A stretch of 45,034 nucleotides of DNA from Candidatus Gastranaerophilales bacterium. GTDB lineage: Bacteria; Cyanobacteriota; Vampirovibrionia; Gastranaerophilales; Gastranaerophilaceae. The position numbers and the translations under genes are program-made. Each line of letters opens with the position of its first letter. The stretch's first letter is position 1. Under the pieces are notes generated by a model. The model saw only the letters and a list, made by a program, of their open reading frames with translations. It did not search any database and had not been told where the DNA came from. Positions 8,260 through 16,442 of this stretch are shown piece after piece. Location: positions 1 through 45,034 of the forward strand of contig CALUYU010000012.1 of the NCBI GenBank assembly GCA_944325075.1. Reading direction: 5' to 3'.

Positions 8260-9603
8260 ATGGTTGATGAGCTGCGTAATAAAGTCATAGAGGCTGTAAG
8301 GGATTATTATAGCCAATGCTGCCGGGAGGACAAGGAATTTACCTATATTCCGGCCTCCGGTAAATTAATAGGTATTGAAGAACTGGAAGCAATGGTTCAA
8401 GCCTCATTAGATATGTGGCTTACCGCCGGACGTTTTAATAATCAGTTTGAAAATGAATTTGCACAATATCTTAATATAAAATATGCTCTGTCAACAAATT
8501 CCGGCTCCAGCGCAAATTTACTTGCATTAAGTACATTGACATCACATAAGCTGGGAGAACGAAGATTAAAAAAAGGTGATGAGGTTATCACTGTTGCCGC
8601 AGGATTTCCGACTACAATAAACCCGATAATACAAAACGGACTTATACCGGTTTTTGTGGATTGCAAAATAGGAACCTACAATATAAATGCGGACAAAATT
8701 GAAGAAGCTGTTAGTGAAAAAACAAAAGCAATTTTTCTTGCGCATACTCTCGGGAACAGTTTTGACCTGGACAAGATTAAATCCATCTGTAAAAAACATA
8801 ATCTATGGCTTATAGAAGACAGCTGTGATGCTCTTGGCGGTGAATATAAAGGGCAAAAGCTTGGTACAATCGGCGATATTGGAACATACAGCTTTTATCC
8901 TGCACATCATATAACAATGGGAGAAGGCGGCGCTGTAGTTACCAATGACAAAAAGCTTTATGACATTATAAAATCATTCAGAGATTGGGGCAGAGACTGC
9001 TCATGTCCGCCAGGATGCGACGGAATTTGCGGGAAAAGATTTTCGCAGCAGTCAGGCAATCTTCCGTTCGGATATGATCATAAGTATACCTATTCCCATA
9101 TCGGTTATAATCTGAAAATAACTGATTGGCAGGCTGCATTAGGATGTGCACAGATAAAAAAATTGCCCGAATTTATAAAAAAACGAACCCAAAATGCGGA
9201 ATATTTAATGAATAAGCTTTCAGACTTAAAAGAATTTCTTATATTACCAGAAATTCAGGAAGGAGCAAAGCCATCCTGGTTCGGTTTTCTAATCTCAACA
9301 AAACAGGACGGACTTAAACAGCAGCTTGTAGAATTTTTGGAAAAGAACGGCGTCGGGACAAGGCAACTGTTTGCCGGAAACATTTTGCGCCAGCCAATGA
9401 TTGTTAATAATGAAATATCTTTGAGAATTGGTAATTCTAAAATTATTAATTCCGCAAACTTAACAGAAGAGCATTACAAAATGTTACCGAACACAGAATT
9501 TATAATGAATAACACTTTTTGGGTAGGAGTATTTCCGGCCTTATCGTACAAAGAATTAGATAAAACTTCAGAACTAATTCACCAATTTTTTAAAAAATTA
9601 TAA
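8260..9603 (+). CDS. rfbH: CDP-6-deoxy-D-xylo-4-hexulose-3-dehydrase (RfbH/E1)
   Basis: This PMP-dependent iron-sulfur enzyme removes the C3 hydroxyl of CDP-4-keto-6-deoxyglucose, with electrons from a partner reductase. The fold is that of DegT/aminotransferases, but the PLP lysine is replaced by histidine in SFYPAHHITMGEGG (His216/217), the hallmark of this enzyme. The unusual cluster motif C-X57-C-X1-C-X7-C of E1 is present exactly (C189, C247, C249, C257). It starts a rightward operon with the NeuB-cupin, HAD and ThDP genes. The usual reductase partner (RfbI/DdhD) is not in the window. Confidence 0.95.
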   Translation: MVDELRNKVIEAVRDYYSQCCREDKEFTYIPASGKLIGIEELEAMVQASLDMWLTAGRFNNQFENEFAQYLNIKYALSTNSGSSANLLALSTLTSHKLGERRLKKGDEVITVAAGFPTTINPIIQNGLIPVFVDCKIGTYNINADKIEEAVSEKTKAIFLAHTLGNSFDLDKIKSICKKHNLWLIEDSCDALGGEYKGQKLGTIGDIGTYSFYPAHHITMGEGGAVVTNDKKLYDIIKSFRDWGRDCSCPPGCDGICGKRFSQQSGNLPFGYDHKYTYSHIGYNLKITDWQAALGCAQIKKLPEFIKKRTQNAEYLMNKLSDLKEFLILPEIQEGAKPSWFGFLISTKQDGLKQQLVEFLEKNGVGTRQLFAGNILRQPMIVNNEISLRIGNSKIINSANLTEEHYKMLPNTEFIMNNTFWVGVFPALSYKELDKTSELIHQFFKKL

Positions 9604-9614
9604 GGAGAATTTAT

Positions 9615-11126
9615 ATGCAGCAAAATCTTAAACCTTTATTTATTTTCGAAATGGCCAACAACCATAATGGAAAAGTTGAGAGAGGAATTAAATTAATAAA
9701 TGATATAAAAAAAGAAGTGGAAGAATACAAAAAATATTTTGATTTTGCATTTAAATTCCAATACAGAAACCTTGAAACGTTTATACACCCTTCTTACCAG
9801 GGCAGAAATGATATAAAATTTGTAAAAAGGTTCAGCGAAACAAAATTAAGCCGGGAAGAATTTTTACGGCTTAAAGATGAAGCAAAAAAGGCCGGATTTT
9901 TAACAATATGCACAGGGTTTGACGAAAAGTCGGTGGATCTGATAGAAGAACAAAAATATGATTTTATAAAAATTGCAAGCTGTTCATTTAATGATTGGCC
10001 TCTTCTGGAAAGAATTGCCCTGACAGATATGCCGATAATTGCATCAACAGCCGGAGCTTCTGTCGATGATATGGAAAAAGTCGTACAATTTTTTCTCCAT
10101 AGAGACAAAAATCTATCACTTATGCACTGTGTAGCAGAATACCCGACACGTCCGGAAAATATGCAGTTAAATCAGATAGATCTGCTTAAAAAGTTGTTTC
10201 CGAAAATTACAATAGGTTTTTCAACACACGAAAAACCCGAAAACATGGAAACCGTCAAGCTTGCAATTGCCAAAGGCGCTAAAATATTTGAAAAACACGT
10301 TGGGCTGGATGATTACGAAGGCAGCATAAATGCATACTCAGCAACACCTTCTCAAGTCGGGCAATGGCTTAAATTTGCGAAAGAAGCCTTTGATATTTGC
10401 GGTGTCGAAGATATAAGATATGAATTTTCAAAGGCAGAAGTAGACAGTCTTAAAAATTTAAGCCGGGCTGTCTTTGCCAAAAAAGATATTAAAAAAGGAG
10501 AAGCAATAGATAATTTAGATACCTTCCTTGCAATTCCGTCTCAGGAAGGCCAGCTTTTTGCGTCGGATTTATCTAAATACAAAGACTATACCGCTAAAGA
10601 AGATATAAAAGCTAATGACCCTATTATGCTTAACAATCTGGAAGTCCGCGACAACAGAACAATTGTGGAATCCATCATAACACGGGCTAAAGAAATTTTA
10701 AAAGAAGCAAGAATAGTACTGCCTAATAAAGTTTCTCTGGAAATCTCTCATCACTATGGACTGGACAAGTTTGATGAAGTCGGGGCAGTAATTATTAATT
10801 GCGTAAATAGAGAGTATTGCAAAAAACTTCTCGTAATGCTTCCTAACCAGCGGCATCCTATGCATATGCACAAAATTAAGGAAGAAACCTTCCAGGTTTT
10901 ATACGGAGATATGGAAATTACTATTGACGGACAAACAAAAATGTATAACCCCGGAGACATGGCACTTGTAAAAAGAGGGTCAATGCACGCATTCTCATCT
11001 CCTGACGGGGCAGTATTTGAAGAAATTTCAACAGAGCATATAGCTGGAGACTCATACTATGAAGACCCTAAAGTTGCGGAAAATAAAAACAGAAAAACAA
11101 ACTTTACATACTGGCTGGAAGATTAA
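9615..11126 (+). CDS. NeuB/SpsE-type nonulosonate synthase fused to SAF and cupin domains
   Basis: Residues 1 to about 270 form a NeuB-type TIM barrel (IFEMANNHNG at the start, TICTGFD, IKIASCSFNDWPLL, LMHCVAEYPT, IGFSTHE), which condenses phosphoenolpyruvate with a sugar in sialic-acid-like synthesis. Residues about 285-350 look like the C-terminal SAF/antifreeze-like domain (RAVFAKKDIKKGEAI). A further cupin domain fills about 390-500 (RHPMHMHKIKEETFQVLYGDMEI, then PGDMALVKRGSMHAF), with His residues suited to metal binding. The protein is 503 residues against about 340-350 for plain NeuB. The cupin could be an isomerase that prepares the sugar or a regulator. The substrate is unknown. It lies 11 nt after rfbH and 2 nt before the HAD gene. 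Confidence 0.85.
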   Translation: MQQNLKPLFIFEMANNHNGKVERGIKLINDIKKEVEEYKKYFDFAFKFQYRNLETFIHPSYQGRNDIKFVKRFSETKLSREEFLRLKDEAKKAGFLTICTGFDEKSVDLIEEQKYDFIKIASCSFNDWPLLERIALTDMPIIASTAGASVDDMEKVVQFFLHRDKNLSLMHCVAEYPTRPENMQLNQIDLLKKLFPKITIGFSTHEKPENMETVKLAIAKGAKIFEKHVGLDDYEGSINAYSATPSQVGQWLKFAKEAFDICGVEDIRYEFSKAEVDSLKNLSRAVFAKKDIKKGEAIDNLDTFLAIPSQEGQLFASDLSKYKDYTAKEDIKANDPIMLNNLEVRDNRTIVESIITRAKEILKEARIVLPNKVSLEISHHYGLDKFDEVGAVIINCVNREYCKKLLVMLPNQRHPMHMHKIKEETFQVLYGDMEITIDGQTKMYNPGDMALVKRGSMHAFSSPDGAVFEEISTEHIAGDSYYEDPKVAENKNRKTNFTYWLED

Positions 11127-11128
11127 AT

Positions 11129-11701
11129 ATGATTACAATAGCATGGGATGTAGATGATGTACTTAACAACTTAACCGGTGAGTGGCTGAAATACTTTTGT
11201 AAAAAATATGACAAAGATATCAGCTATAGCGAGCTGACAGTTAACCCGCCATGTGAAATTATCGGTGTCGGCTTGGACGAATACCTTAAATCGCTTGATG
11301 AATTCAGGATGACGGATATTGCGCTAAACCTTACGCCTAATAAATATATTCTTGATTGGATGAAAAAATCCGGCAGAAGGTTTAACCATATAGCGCTAAG
11401 TGCAACTTCAGCACAAACAGCCTGCAACGGCGCTTATTGGGTTATGAAAAATTTTTATGAGTATATCCACTCATATAATATAGTTCCTTCCTACAGAAAT
11501 AATGACACTATATCACGCCCGTTTAAAGACAAAGGAGAATTTATTAAAGAATGCAAATACATTGATATACTTATTGATGACAGTGAAAAGAATATTGAAC
11601 GGGCAAAAAATGCCGGAGCTCTGGGTTTTCTTGTAAAACAGCCTTGGAATAAGAACGGACTTGAAATTACGGAAATTCTTGAAAAATTAAATGAATTATA
11701 A
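11129..11701 (+). CDS. HAD-superfamily hydrolase, putative sugar phosphatase
   Basis: The N-terminus ITIAWDVDDVLNNLT holds the HAD motif I (D7, D9), and IDILIDDSEKNIERAKNAGALGFLV near residues 148-172 is a clear motif IV with the acidic pair. Motif II is probably the Ser/Thr in ALSATSAQ. At 190 residues it is a small HAD phosphatase of the 5'-nucleotidase-like type. Coming directly after a NeuB-type synthase (2 nt), it may remove the phosphate from a nonulosonate-9-phosphate, the usual step in such pathways, but this is only contextual. Confidence 0.75.
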   Translation: MITIAWDVDDVLNNLTGEWLKYFCKKYDKDISYSELTVNPPCEIIGVGLDEYLKSLDEFRMTDIALNLTPNKYILDWMKKSGRRFNHIALSATSAQTACNGAYWVMKNFYEYIHSYNIVPSYRNNDTISRPFKDKGEFIKECKYIDILIDDSEKNIERAKNAGALGFLVKQPWNKNGLEITEILEKLNEL

Positions 11702-11713
11702 AAGGAGAATAAG

Positions 11714-13483
11714 ATGAAGGTATCAGATTATATAATAAAATTCATCAATGAAAAAATGGGAGTAAATCATGTATTTATGCTTTCCGGAGGAGGCTGGATG
11801 CATATGCTCAATTCTCTCGGGCACAACAAAAACATTAAGAATATCTGCAACCTTCATGAGCAAGCGGCCTCTATTGCAGCAGAAGCATATGGCCAATATA
11901 CCAACAATATAGGAGTTGCAATGGTTACAACCGGCCCCGGAGGAACTAATGCCATTACCGGAGTTACAGCCGGATGGATTGATTCAACTCCAATGATGAT
12001 TATCTCAGGCCAGGTTAAGCGTTCAGATATGATAGGGAACTCTGATTTAAGACAAAGAGGCCCTCAGGAAATAAATATTATTCCAATAGTAACACCGATT
12101 ACAAAATATGCCGTTTCGGTTCTTGACCCTCTGAAAATACGGTATCATCTGGAAAAAGCTTACCATCTGGCAACAACCGGCAAAAAAGGCCCGGTATGGC
12201 TTGATATTCCTCTGGATGTTCAGGGCGCTGAAATTGATGAAAATAATTTAGAAGGATATATTCCTGAATACTGTAATAAAACTAATATTTTAATTGATGA
12301 GATCATAGATCTTATAAATAAATCATCACGCCCGGTATTTTTTGCAGGAAACGGAATATACCTTGCCGGAGCTAAGGAAAAATTTATAGAACTGGCAGGG
12401 AAATTAAACATTCCGGTTCTGACGACCTGGAAAACCATTGACTTCTTTGATGAAAATGATGAACTTTATATCGGACGTCCCGGCTCTATTGCTTCTAGAG
12501 GTGCCAATTTTAATCTGCAAAATTGTGACTTGTTTATATCAGTCGGCGCCAGAATGGATTTTCCGCAAATTGCATTTAATTTTAAAAATTTCGCAAGAAA
12601 CGCAAAAAAAATTATCGTGGATATAGACAAATCCGAGCTTGAGAAATTTGAAGGGGAAAATATTAAGAAAATCAATGCTGATGCAAAAGATTTTATTGAA
12701 AACTTATCTAATGCAGCGGATAGAATAACTTATAAAGACAACGGCTGGATAAAAAAATGTAAAGAGTTAAAAAATAAATATCCGCTTGTACAGCCTGAGT
12801 ATTTGGAGTTAAAAAAATTCGTAAACTCATACGTTTTAGTTGAGGCACTAAGTAATGAATTATCCGCCAGCGACTTAATAGTTCCCGGAAGTTCGGGCAG
12901 TTGTTCCGAGATCAGCTGCCAGGCATTCAAAATAAAAAAAGGTCAAATTTTTCTGAACAACCAGGGGTTAGGCTCAATGGGATTTGGTCTTCCGGCAAGT
13001 ATAGGCGCCTGCATTGCAAGCGGACAAAAAAGAACAATCTGCATAAACGGAGACGGCGGATTTGTAATGAATATTCAGGAACTTGAGACCGTTAAAAGGC
13101 TGAACCTGCCAATAAAATATTTTATCTTGAATAATGACGGTTACGGCTCAATAAGAAACATGCAAAATAACCACTTTAACGGATTTTATGTAGGAAGCGG
13201 ACGTACAAGCGGGGTTACACTTCCTGATTTTGAAAAAATTGCAAAATCTTACGGAATTAATTACAAAAAAATTGATAATCAGCAAAATATTAACGAAAAA
13301 GTGTCAGATGTTTTAAATACTGACGGCCCGGTTCTCTGTGAAGTGTTGATTGATCCGGCAATGCAGACACAACCTCGTGTATCATCAAAAAAATTAGATA
13401 ACGGTTCAATGATGTCTATGCCAATTGAAAATATGTGGCCGTTTTTGGATGAAGATGAAATTAAAAACAATTTGGAAAATTAA
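11714..13483 (+). CDS. ThDP-dependent acetolactate-synthase-like enzyme, possibly YerE-like
   Basis: The 589-residue protein has the three-domain layout of acetohydroxyacid-synthase-type ThDP enzymes: the N-terminal PYR domain with catalytic Glu in NLHEQAAS (E49), a central domain, and a C-terminal PP domain with the cofactor motif GDGGF...NNDGYGSI (about 440-475). No small subunit gene is near, and the gene sits in a sugar operon with rfbH, so branched-chain amino acid synthesis is unlikely. A known relative in a similar place is YerE of Yersinia pseudotuberculosis, which adds a two-carbon unit from pyruvate to CDP-3,6-dideoxy-4-keto-D-glucose. RfbF/G/H in this window would supply exactly that sugar. 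The match is by context, so the confidence in the specific reaction is modest. RBS AAAGGAG, 12 nt after the HAD gene. Confidence 0.8.
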   Translation: MKVSDYIIKFINEKMGVNHVFMLSGGGWMHMLNSLGHNKNIKNICNLHEQAASIAAEAYGQYTNNIGVAMVTTGPGGTNAITGVTAGWIDSTPMMIISGQVKRSDMIGNSDLRQRGPQEINIIPIVTPITKYAVSVLDPLKIRYHLEKAYHLATTGKKGPVWLDIPLDVQGAEIDENNLEGYIPEYCNKTNILIDEIIDLINKSSRPVFFAGNGIYLAGAKEKFIELAGKLNIPVLTTWKTIDFFDENDELYIGRPGSIASRGANFNLQNCDLFISVGARMDFPQIAFNFKNFARNAKKIIVDIDKSELEKFEGENIKKINADAKDFIENLSNAADRITYKDNGWIKKCKELKNKYPLVQPEYLELKKFVNSYVLVEALSNELSASDLIVPGSSGSCSEISCQAFKIKKGQIFLNNQGLGSMGFGLPASIGACIASGQKRTICINGDGGFVMNIQELETVKRLNLPIKYFILNNDGYGSIRNMQNNHFNGFYVGSGRTSGVTLPDFEKIAKSYGINYKKIDNQQNINEKVSDVLNTDGPVLCEVLIDPAMQTQPRVSSKKLDNGSMMSMPIENMWPFLDEDEIKNNLEN

Positions 13484-13541
13484 TAAATTTCGGACTTTAC
13501 TACTGCTTAGCGGTAAATCATTTCGAAGAAAATATCAAATT

Positions 13542-14036
13542 TTAATTAAAGAACTTTTTATAAAAACGGTGGCAGGAAATCATATTTTTAGGGAATGTTT
13601 TGTGCCATTTTAAATATCCCGGCTCATCCGATGTTTTGCCATTGTTGTTTATAACAAATCCATCCGGCAGCCTGCACTCATAAACAAGTGTAATAAAATG
13701 AGTTCTGTAAGGAAGATCTCTGTTAATAATTTCTTTTACTGCTGCCGGGGAAGGCTTATAAATAACCTCTGAACCAATTTCGTTAAGAGCTGTTTTTTGA
13801 ATCCTCTCCTCTATTTTCTCATTAAGTCTAATAATTCCGCCGATAACATGCCAGCCCTCTGAAAGATCCGTTTTTCTCCATGAAAGCAAAATTTCACCTT
13901 CCGAATTTCTTACGAGCAAATCCACATTTATCATTGGAGTTATTTTAGTTGCAAACGTAAAAAGCTCTTCCGGTAAACCGTTTTCAGGATTACCGATATT
14001 CTGAAGAATATTGTCAAGTTCAGGTTTAAAATTCAT
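13542..14036 (-). CDS. Nudix hydrolase, GDP-mannose mannosyl hydrolase-like
   Basis: The protein carries VDLLVRNSEGEILLSWRKTD followed by a Nudix-type loop, GIIRLNEKIEERIQ then KTALNEIG. The second half of the box is not the usual REUXEEXG, lacking the RE pair and one Glu. GDP-mannose mannosyl hydrolases (Gmm/NudD) have the same kind of altered box and also sit in sugar clusters. I take the ATG at 14036 (164 residues, near the family length); the frame is open a little further to a TTG at 14072. It is last in the leftward SDR-FkbM-Nudix group. Confidence 0.75.
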   Translation of the reverse strand: MNFKPELDNILQNIGNPENGLPEELFTFATKITPMINVDLLVRNSEGEILLSWRKTDLSEGWHVIGGIIRLNEKIEERIQKTALNEIGSEVIYKPSPAAVKEIINRDLPYRTHFITLVYECRLPDGFVINNNGKTSDEPGYLKWHKTFPKNMISCHRFYKKFFN

Positions 14037-14089
14037 AAGTATTATTATAAAATTCTTTACCCGAAATATCAAGATAATTATATGAAACT

Positions 14090-14842
14090 TTAATTGGCAA
14101 CTCCATATAAAACGGTTTCAAATATACAATTTGAATAGTGTCTCAGGTAAAATTTATAACGTGGATTTATACTTAGAATTAATTCAAGAATCATCCATAT
14201 ATCAGACGGTTTATGATAAACAGATATTGCAAGCGGCGATCCGTTTTCTATTAAATGTTTTGCCCCTGAAATTGCATCTAACTCAGCTCCTTCAATATCC
14301 ATTTTAATCAAAGCAGTATTTTCTTTTACAATATCATCCAAAGCTACACAATCAATTTCTGTATCACCGGAATCTGAAATCATAGACCCCATATCCCCCA
14401 GAGCATTAAACTTCAAAGTTTTTTTACAATCAGACAAGCCTGCTTGGTAAAATTGGATATTAGAGTATTCTTTTAGGGCAGACTTTGCCTTCTCAAAAGA
14501 TGTACAATCCGGCTCAAAACAATATATCATCTTATAATCAGGATTAAAATTAATATAAGAAAGAATCGAATCTCCGTCATAAGCCCCGCAATCAACAAAC
14601 ACGTCAGCTCTTGGCATAAAATCTTCAAAATAGTGTTTTTCCGGTGGTTCGGCAATCTTTACAAATAAGTTTATATCAAACGTTTTTCTATATTCAATAA
14701 CAGAATTTAAGACTTGCAGAGATTTTTTATCAGAGAATAACTTATATAAATTTTCATATTTATCTTTATTTTGGAGATAATCCTCTTCAAGCCCGTTAAA
14801 TGAAGAATTCCAATTTTTTAATTCAGGGCATTTTTTTATCAA
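14090..14842 (-). CDS. FkbM-family methyltransferase (3' part of a probably split gene)
   Basis: The SAM-binding motif VFVDCGAYDGDS (about residues 81-92), the acidic strand end MIYCFEPDC and the FkbM segment ALIKMDIEGAELDAI identify the FkbM family, which O-methylates sugars or polyketides. The TTG start at 14842 is poor and has no clear Shine-Dalgarno. The frame is open upstream through 14875 and past it, overlapping the end of the previous frame. Read through, it gives LRGFNNIVYFTN before the present start, a natural continuation of the 72-residue frame at 14873-15091. The two therefore look like one gene broken by a one-base frameshift. Confidence 0.75.
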   Translation of the reverse strand: MIKKCPELKNWNSSFNGLEEDYLQNKDKYENLYKLFSDKKSLQVLNSVIEYRKTFDINLFVKIAEPPEKHYFEDFMPRADVFVDCGAYDGDSILSYINFNPDYKMIYCFEPDCTSFEKAKSALKEYSNIQFYQAGLSDCKKTLKFNALGDMGSMISDSGDTEIDCVALDDIVKENTALIKMDIEGAELDAISGAKHLIENGSPLAISVYHKPSDIWMILELILSINPRYKFYLRHYSNCIFETVLYGVAN

Positions 14843-14872
14843 ATTAGTAAAATATACAATATTATTAAACCC

Positions 14873-15091
14873 CTAAGATTTAAGCTGCTCAGCTATTTCA
14901 TACATAAAAGTCACTCTGGCAATAATTACAAGGGAATCCTTATTCTTAATATCTTTCAATCTTAACGTACCTTCCGCAAAATTATCAATAAAACCATTAA
15001 TCCTGAATCCAAGGATCTCCGCAATCTTCAAACCTAATCTCCCTTTCGGAAAAATATAAACTTCACTCGATTGATTTAACATTTCCAGCAC
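14873..15091 (-). CDS. N-terminal domain of a split FkbM methyltransferase
   Basis: The 72-codon frame begins with GTG at 15091, 5 nt after a perfect GGAGG, so translation start here is convincing. It overlaps the end of the upstream SDR gene by 29 bp. The peptide (VYIFPKGRLGLKIAEILGF, INGFIDN, DSLVIIARVTFMYEIAEQL) resembles the small Rossmann-like domain that often precedes FkbM methyltransferase domains. It stops at TAG (14873-14875). Losing one A in the run just before (AAATCTTAG) would carry the reading into the FkbM frame at 14842. Either a recent frameshift, a sequencing error or an on/off site. Confidence 0.6.
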   Translation of the reverse strand: MLEMLNQSSEVYIFPKGRLGLKIAEILGFRINGFIDNFAEGTLRLKDIKNKDSLVIIARVTFMYEIAEQLKS

Positions 15092-15947
15092 AACAACCTC
15101 CTTTTGATATAAAATTTTTATATTTATAATCGTATAATTTTTTTAAACCCGTTTGGATAGGAGTAAATACAAATCCCGGAATATTTTCCAATAAAAGAGA
15201 ATTATCGGCAGTATACTCCATCCCCATATTTGGATTTTTTACTGTTATATTTACTTTATTTGTTGAAAAATTATTCAGAATTTTTGCAATAGAAAACAAA
15301 TCAACACTTTTGCTAGGGGTAACATTTATAATATTTGAAGTATACTGATTTGTAATGAAAAATTTAACAATTTGCACTAAATCATCTATAAATAAATAAT
15401 CAAATACAACATTTTGATTTATTTCAATATTCTTTCCGGCAAGTATTTGATTTATTGAATAACTTGGGAAGCGAGTTTCCTTTTCCCCGTATCCGTAACA
15501 AGCAAAAATATTCAGACATAAAATATCTTCTCTGTTTTTAATTTTCTTTGCTATAAGCATCTTTGAACGGCCATACAAATCAGGAGGAATACATCTACCG
15601 ATTTCATCCTCTCTAACTTTGTGTAAAGATCTTGACTTATCATACATTGCCCCGGAACCAAATAGGATAATTTTAGTATGTGAATCTTTATAGTGAATAA
15701 GATTATTTATCATAGATAAATTATCAGAAATAGTATTTGGAGCATCCTGAACCCCTCTTATTCCTCCTCTGGTAGCACAATGAATGATACAGTCTGCCTT
15801 ATTATTTTTCAAATATTGGCGTACATCCGCGGAATTTGTCAAATCTAACTCTTGTCTGACCGGAGCAAGAATATCATAATAATTTCTTAGACAATTCCAA
15901 AGATTTCCTCCAATAAACCCACTTGCACCTGTTATAAGAATGTTCAT
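15063..15947 (-). CDS. NAD-dependent epimerase/dehydratase (extended SDR)
   Basis: MNILITGASGFIGGNL holds the Rossmann glycine motif (GASGFIG), and the catalytic pair is in YGRSK (YxxxK), preceded by LFGSGAMYD with the Ser. The 294-residue protein belongs to the nucleotide-sugar epimerase/reductase group and is loosely similar in layout to GDP-fucose synthase. The real substrate cannot be told. It is the first gene of the leftward group SDR, FkbM, Nudix, and starts 156 bp from the divergent XRE regulator. In a CDP-branched sugar pathway it could be the final keto reductase, which is conjecture. Confidence 0.8.
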   Translation of the reverse strand: MNILITGASGFIGGNLWNCLRNYYDILAPVRQELDLTNSADVRQYLKNNKADCIIHCATRGGIRGVQDAPNTISDNLSMINNLIHYKDSHTKIILFGSGAMYDKSRSLHKVREDEIGRCIPPDLYGRSKMLIAKKIKNREDILCLNIFACYGYGEKETRFPSYSINQILAGKNIEINQNVVFDYLFIDDLVQIVKFFITNQYTSNIINVTPSKSVDLFSIAKILNNFSTNKVNITVKNPNMGMEYTADNSLLLENIPGFVFTPIQTGLKKLYDYKYKNFISKGGCCAGNVKSIE

Positions 15948-16004
15948 TATTTATGTAACTCTTGATTTTATAGTTTGCAACTTTTGTCAATTGATATAAT
16001 TAAC

Positions 16005-16073
16005 TTACAACATGCAATAACATAAATATTATAAAATTACAAGTTTATAAATCATTGTTGTAAATTGTTGTAA
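16005..16073. promoter_or_regulatory. Putative operator sites of the XRE regulator
   Basis: TTGTTGTAA occurs twice in tandem with a 10-bp period (16055-16063 and 16065-16073), one helical turn apart. An inverted partner TTACAACA lies at 16005-16012. The direct pair covers the predicted -35 box of the regulator gene, which suggests autoregulation. Binding by this regulator is inferred from position only. Confidence 0.5.
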
Positions 16074-16083
16074 CAAATATAAT
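16055..16083 (+). promoter_or_regulatory. Predicted promoter of the XRE-radical SAM-SDR operon
   Basis: TTGTTG (16055-16060), a 17-nt spacer and TATAAT (16078-16083), with the -35 inside the TTGTTGTAA direct repeats. Confidence 0.55.
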
Positions 16084-16103
16084 TAATTAACGGAGAGTTC
16101 CCT

Positions 16104-16427
16104 ATGACAACAGAACTTGAGATTAAGAAAGCTATTGGTAAACAGATAAAGGCTTATCGAAAGCGTTTCGGTTTAACTCAGTTTTCTTTAGGGGAAAAAC
16201 TTGAGATAAATCAAAGACAAATTGCAATACTTGAGAGCGGAAAATCTTTCCCCTCACTTAAAACATTAGTAAACTTATCAAATGTTTTTAATTGTAATGT
16301 TTCTGACTTCTTCCCCGATGATATTAATGACAAAAAAGTTCGGGATGAAGTTTTGGTTTTAATAGATCAAATGGATTGTCAACAAATGAGAGCTTTGAAA
16401 ATTTTTATTGAATCTTTTATGAAGTAG
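16104..16427 (+). CDS. XRE-family helix-turn-helix transcriptional regulator
   Basis: Residues about 10-65 form a standard HTH_3 domain (IGKQIKAYRKRFGLTQFSLGEKL, then INQRQIAILESGKSFPSLKTLVNLSNVFNC). A short acidic tail of about 40 residues could serve dimerisation. The total is 107 residues. It is the first gene of a rightward operon with a radical SAM enzyme, a methyltransferase and two SDRs (gaps 15, 9 and 1 nt), so it probably controls this sugar operon and itself through the repeats at 16005-16073. Confidence 0.88.
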   Translation: MTTELEIKKAIGKQIKAYRKRFGLTQFSLGEKLEINQRQIAILESGKSFPSLKTLVNLSNVFNCNVSDFFPDDINDKKVRDEVLVLIDQMDCQQMRALKIFIESFMK

Positions 16428-16442
16428 CCTGAAAGGAGAATT

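Noticed and set aside
11714-13483. Phosphonopyruvate decarboxylase in a phosphonate pathway
   Set aside because: At 589 residues the protein is a full three-domain AHAS-like enzyme, and no PEP mutase is present.
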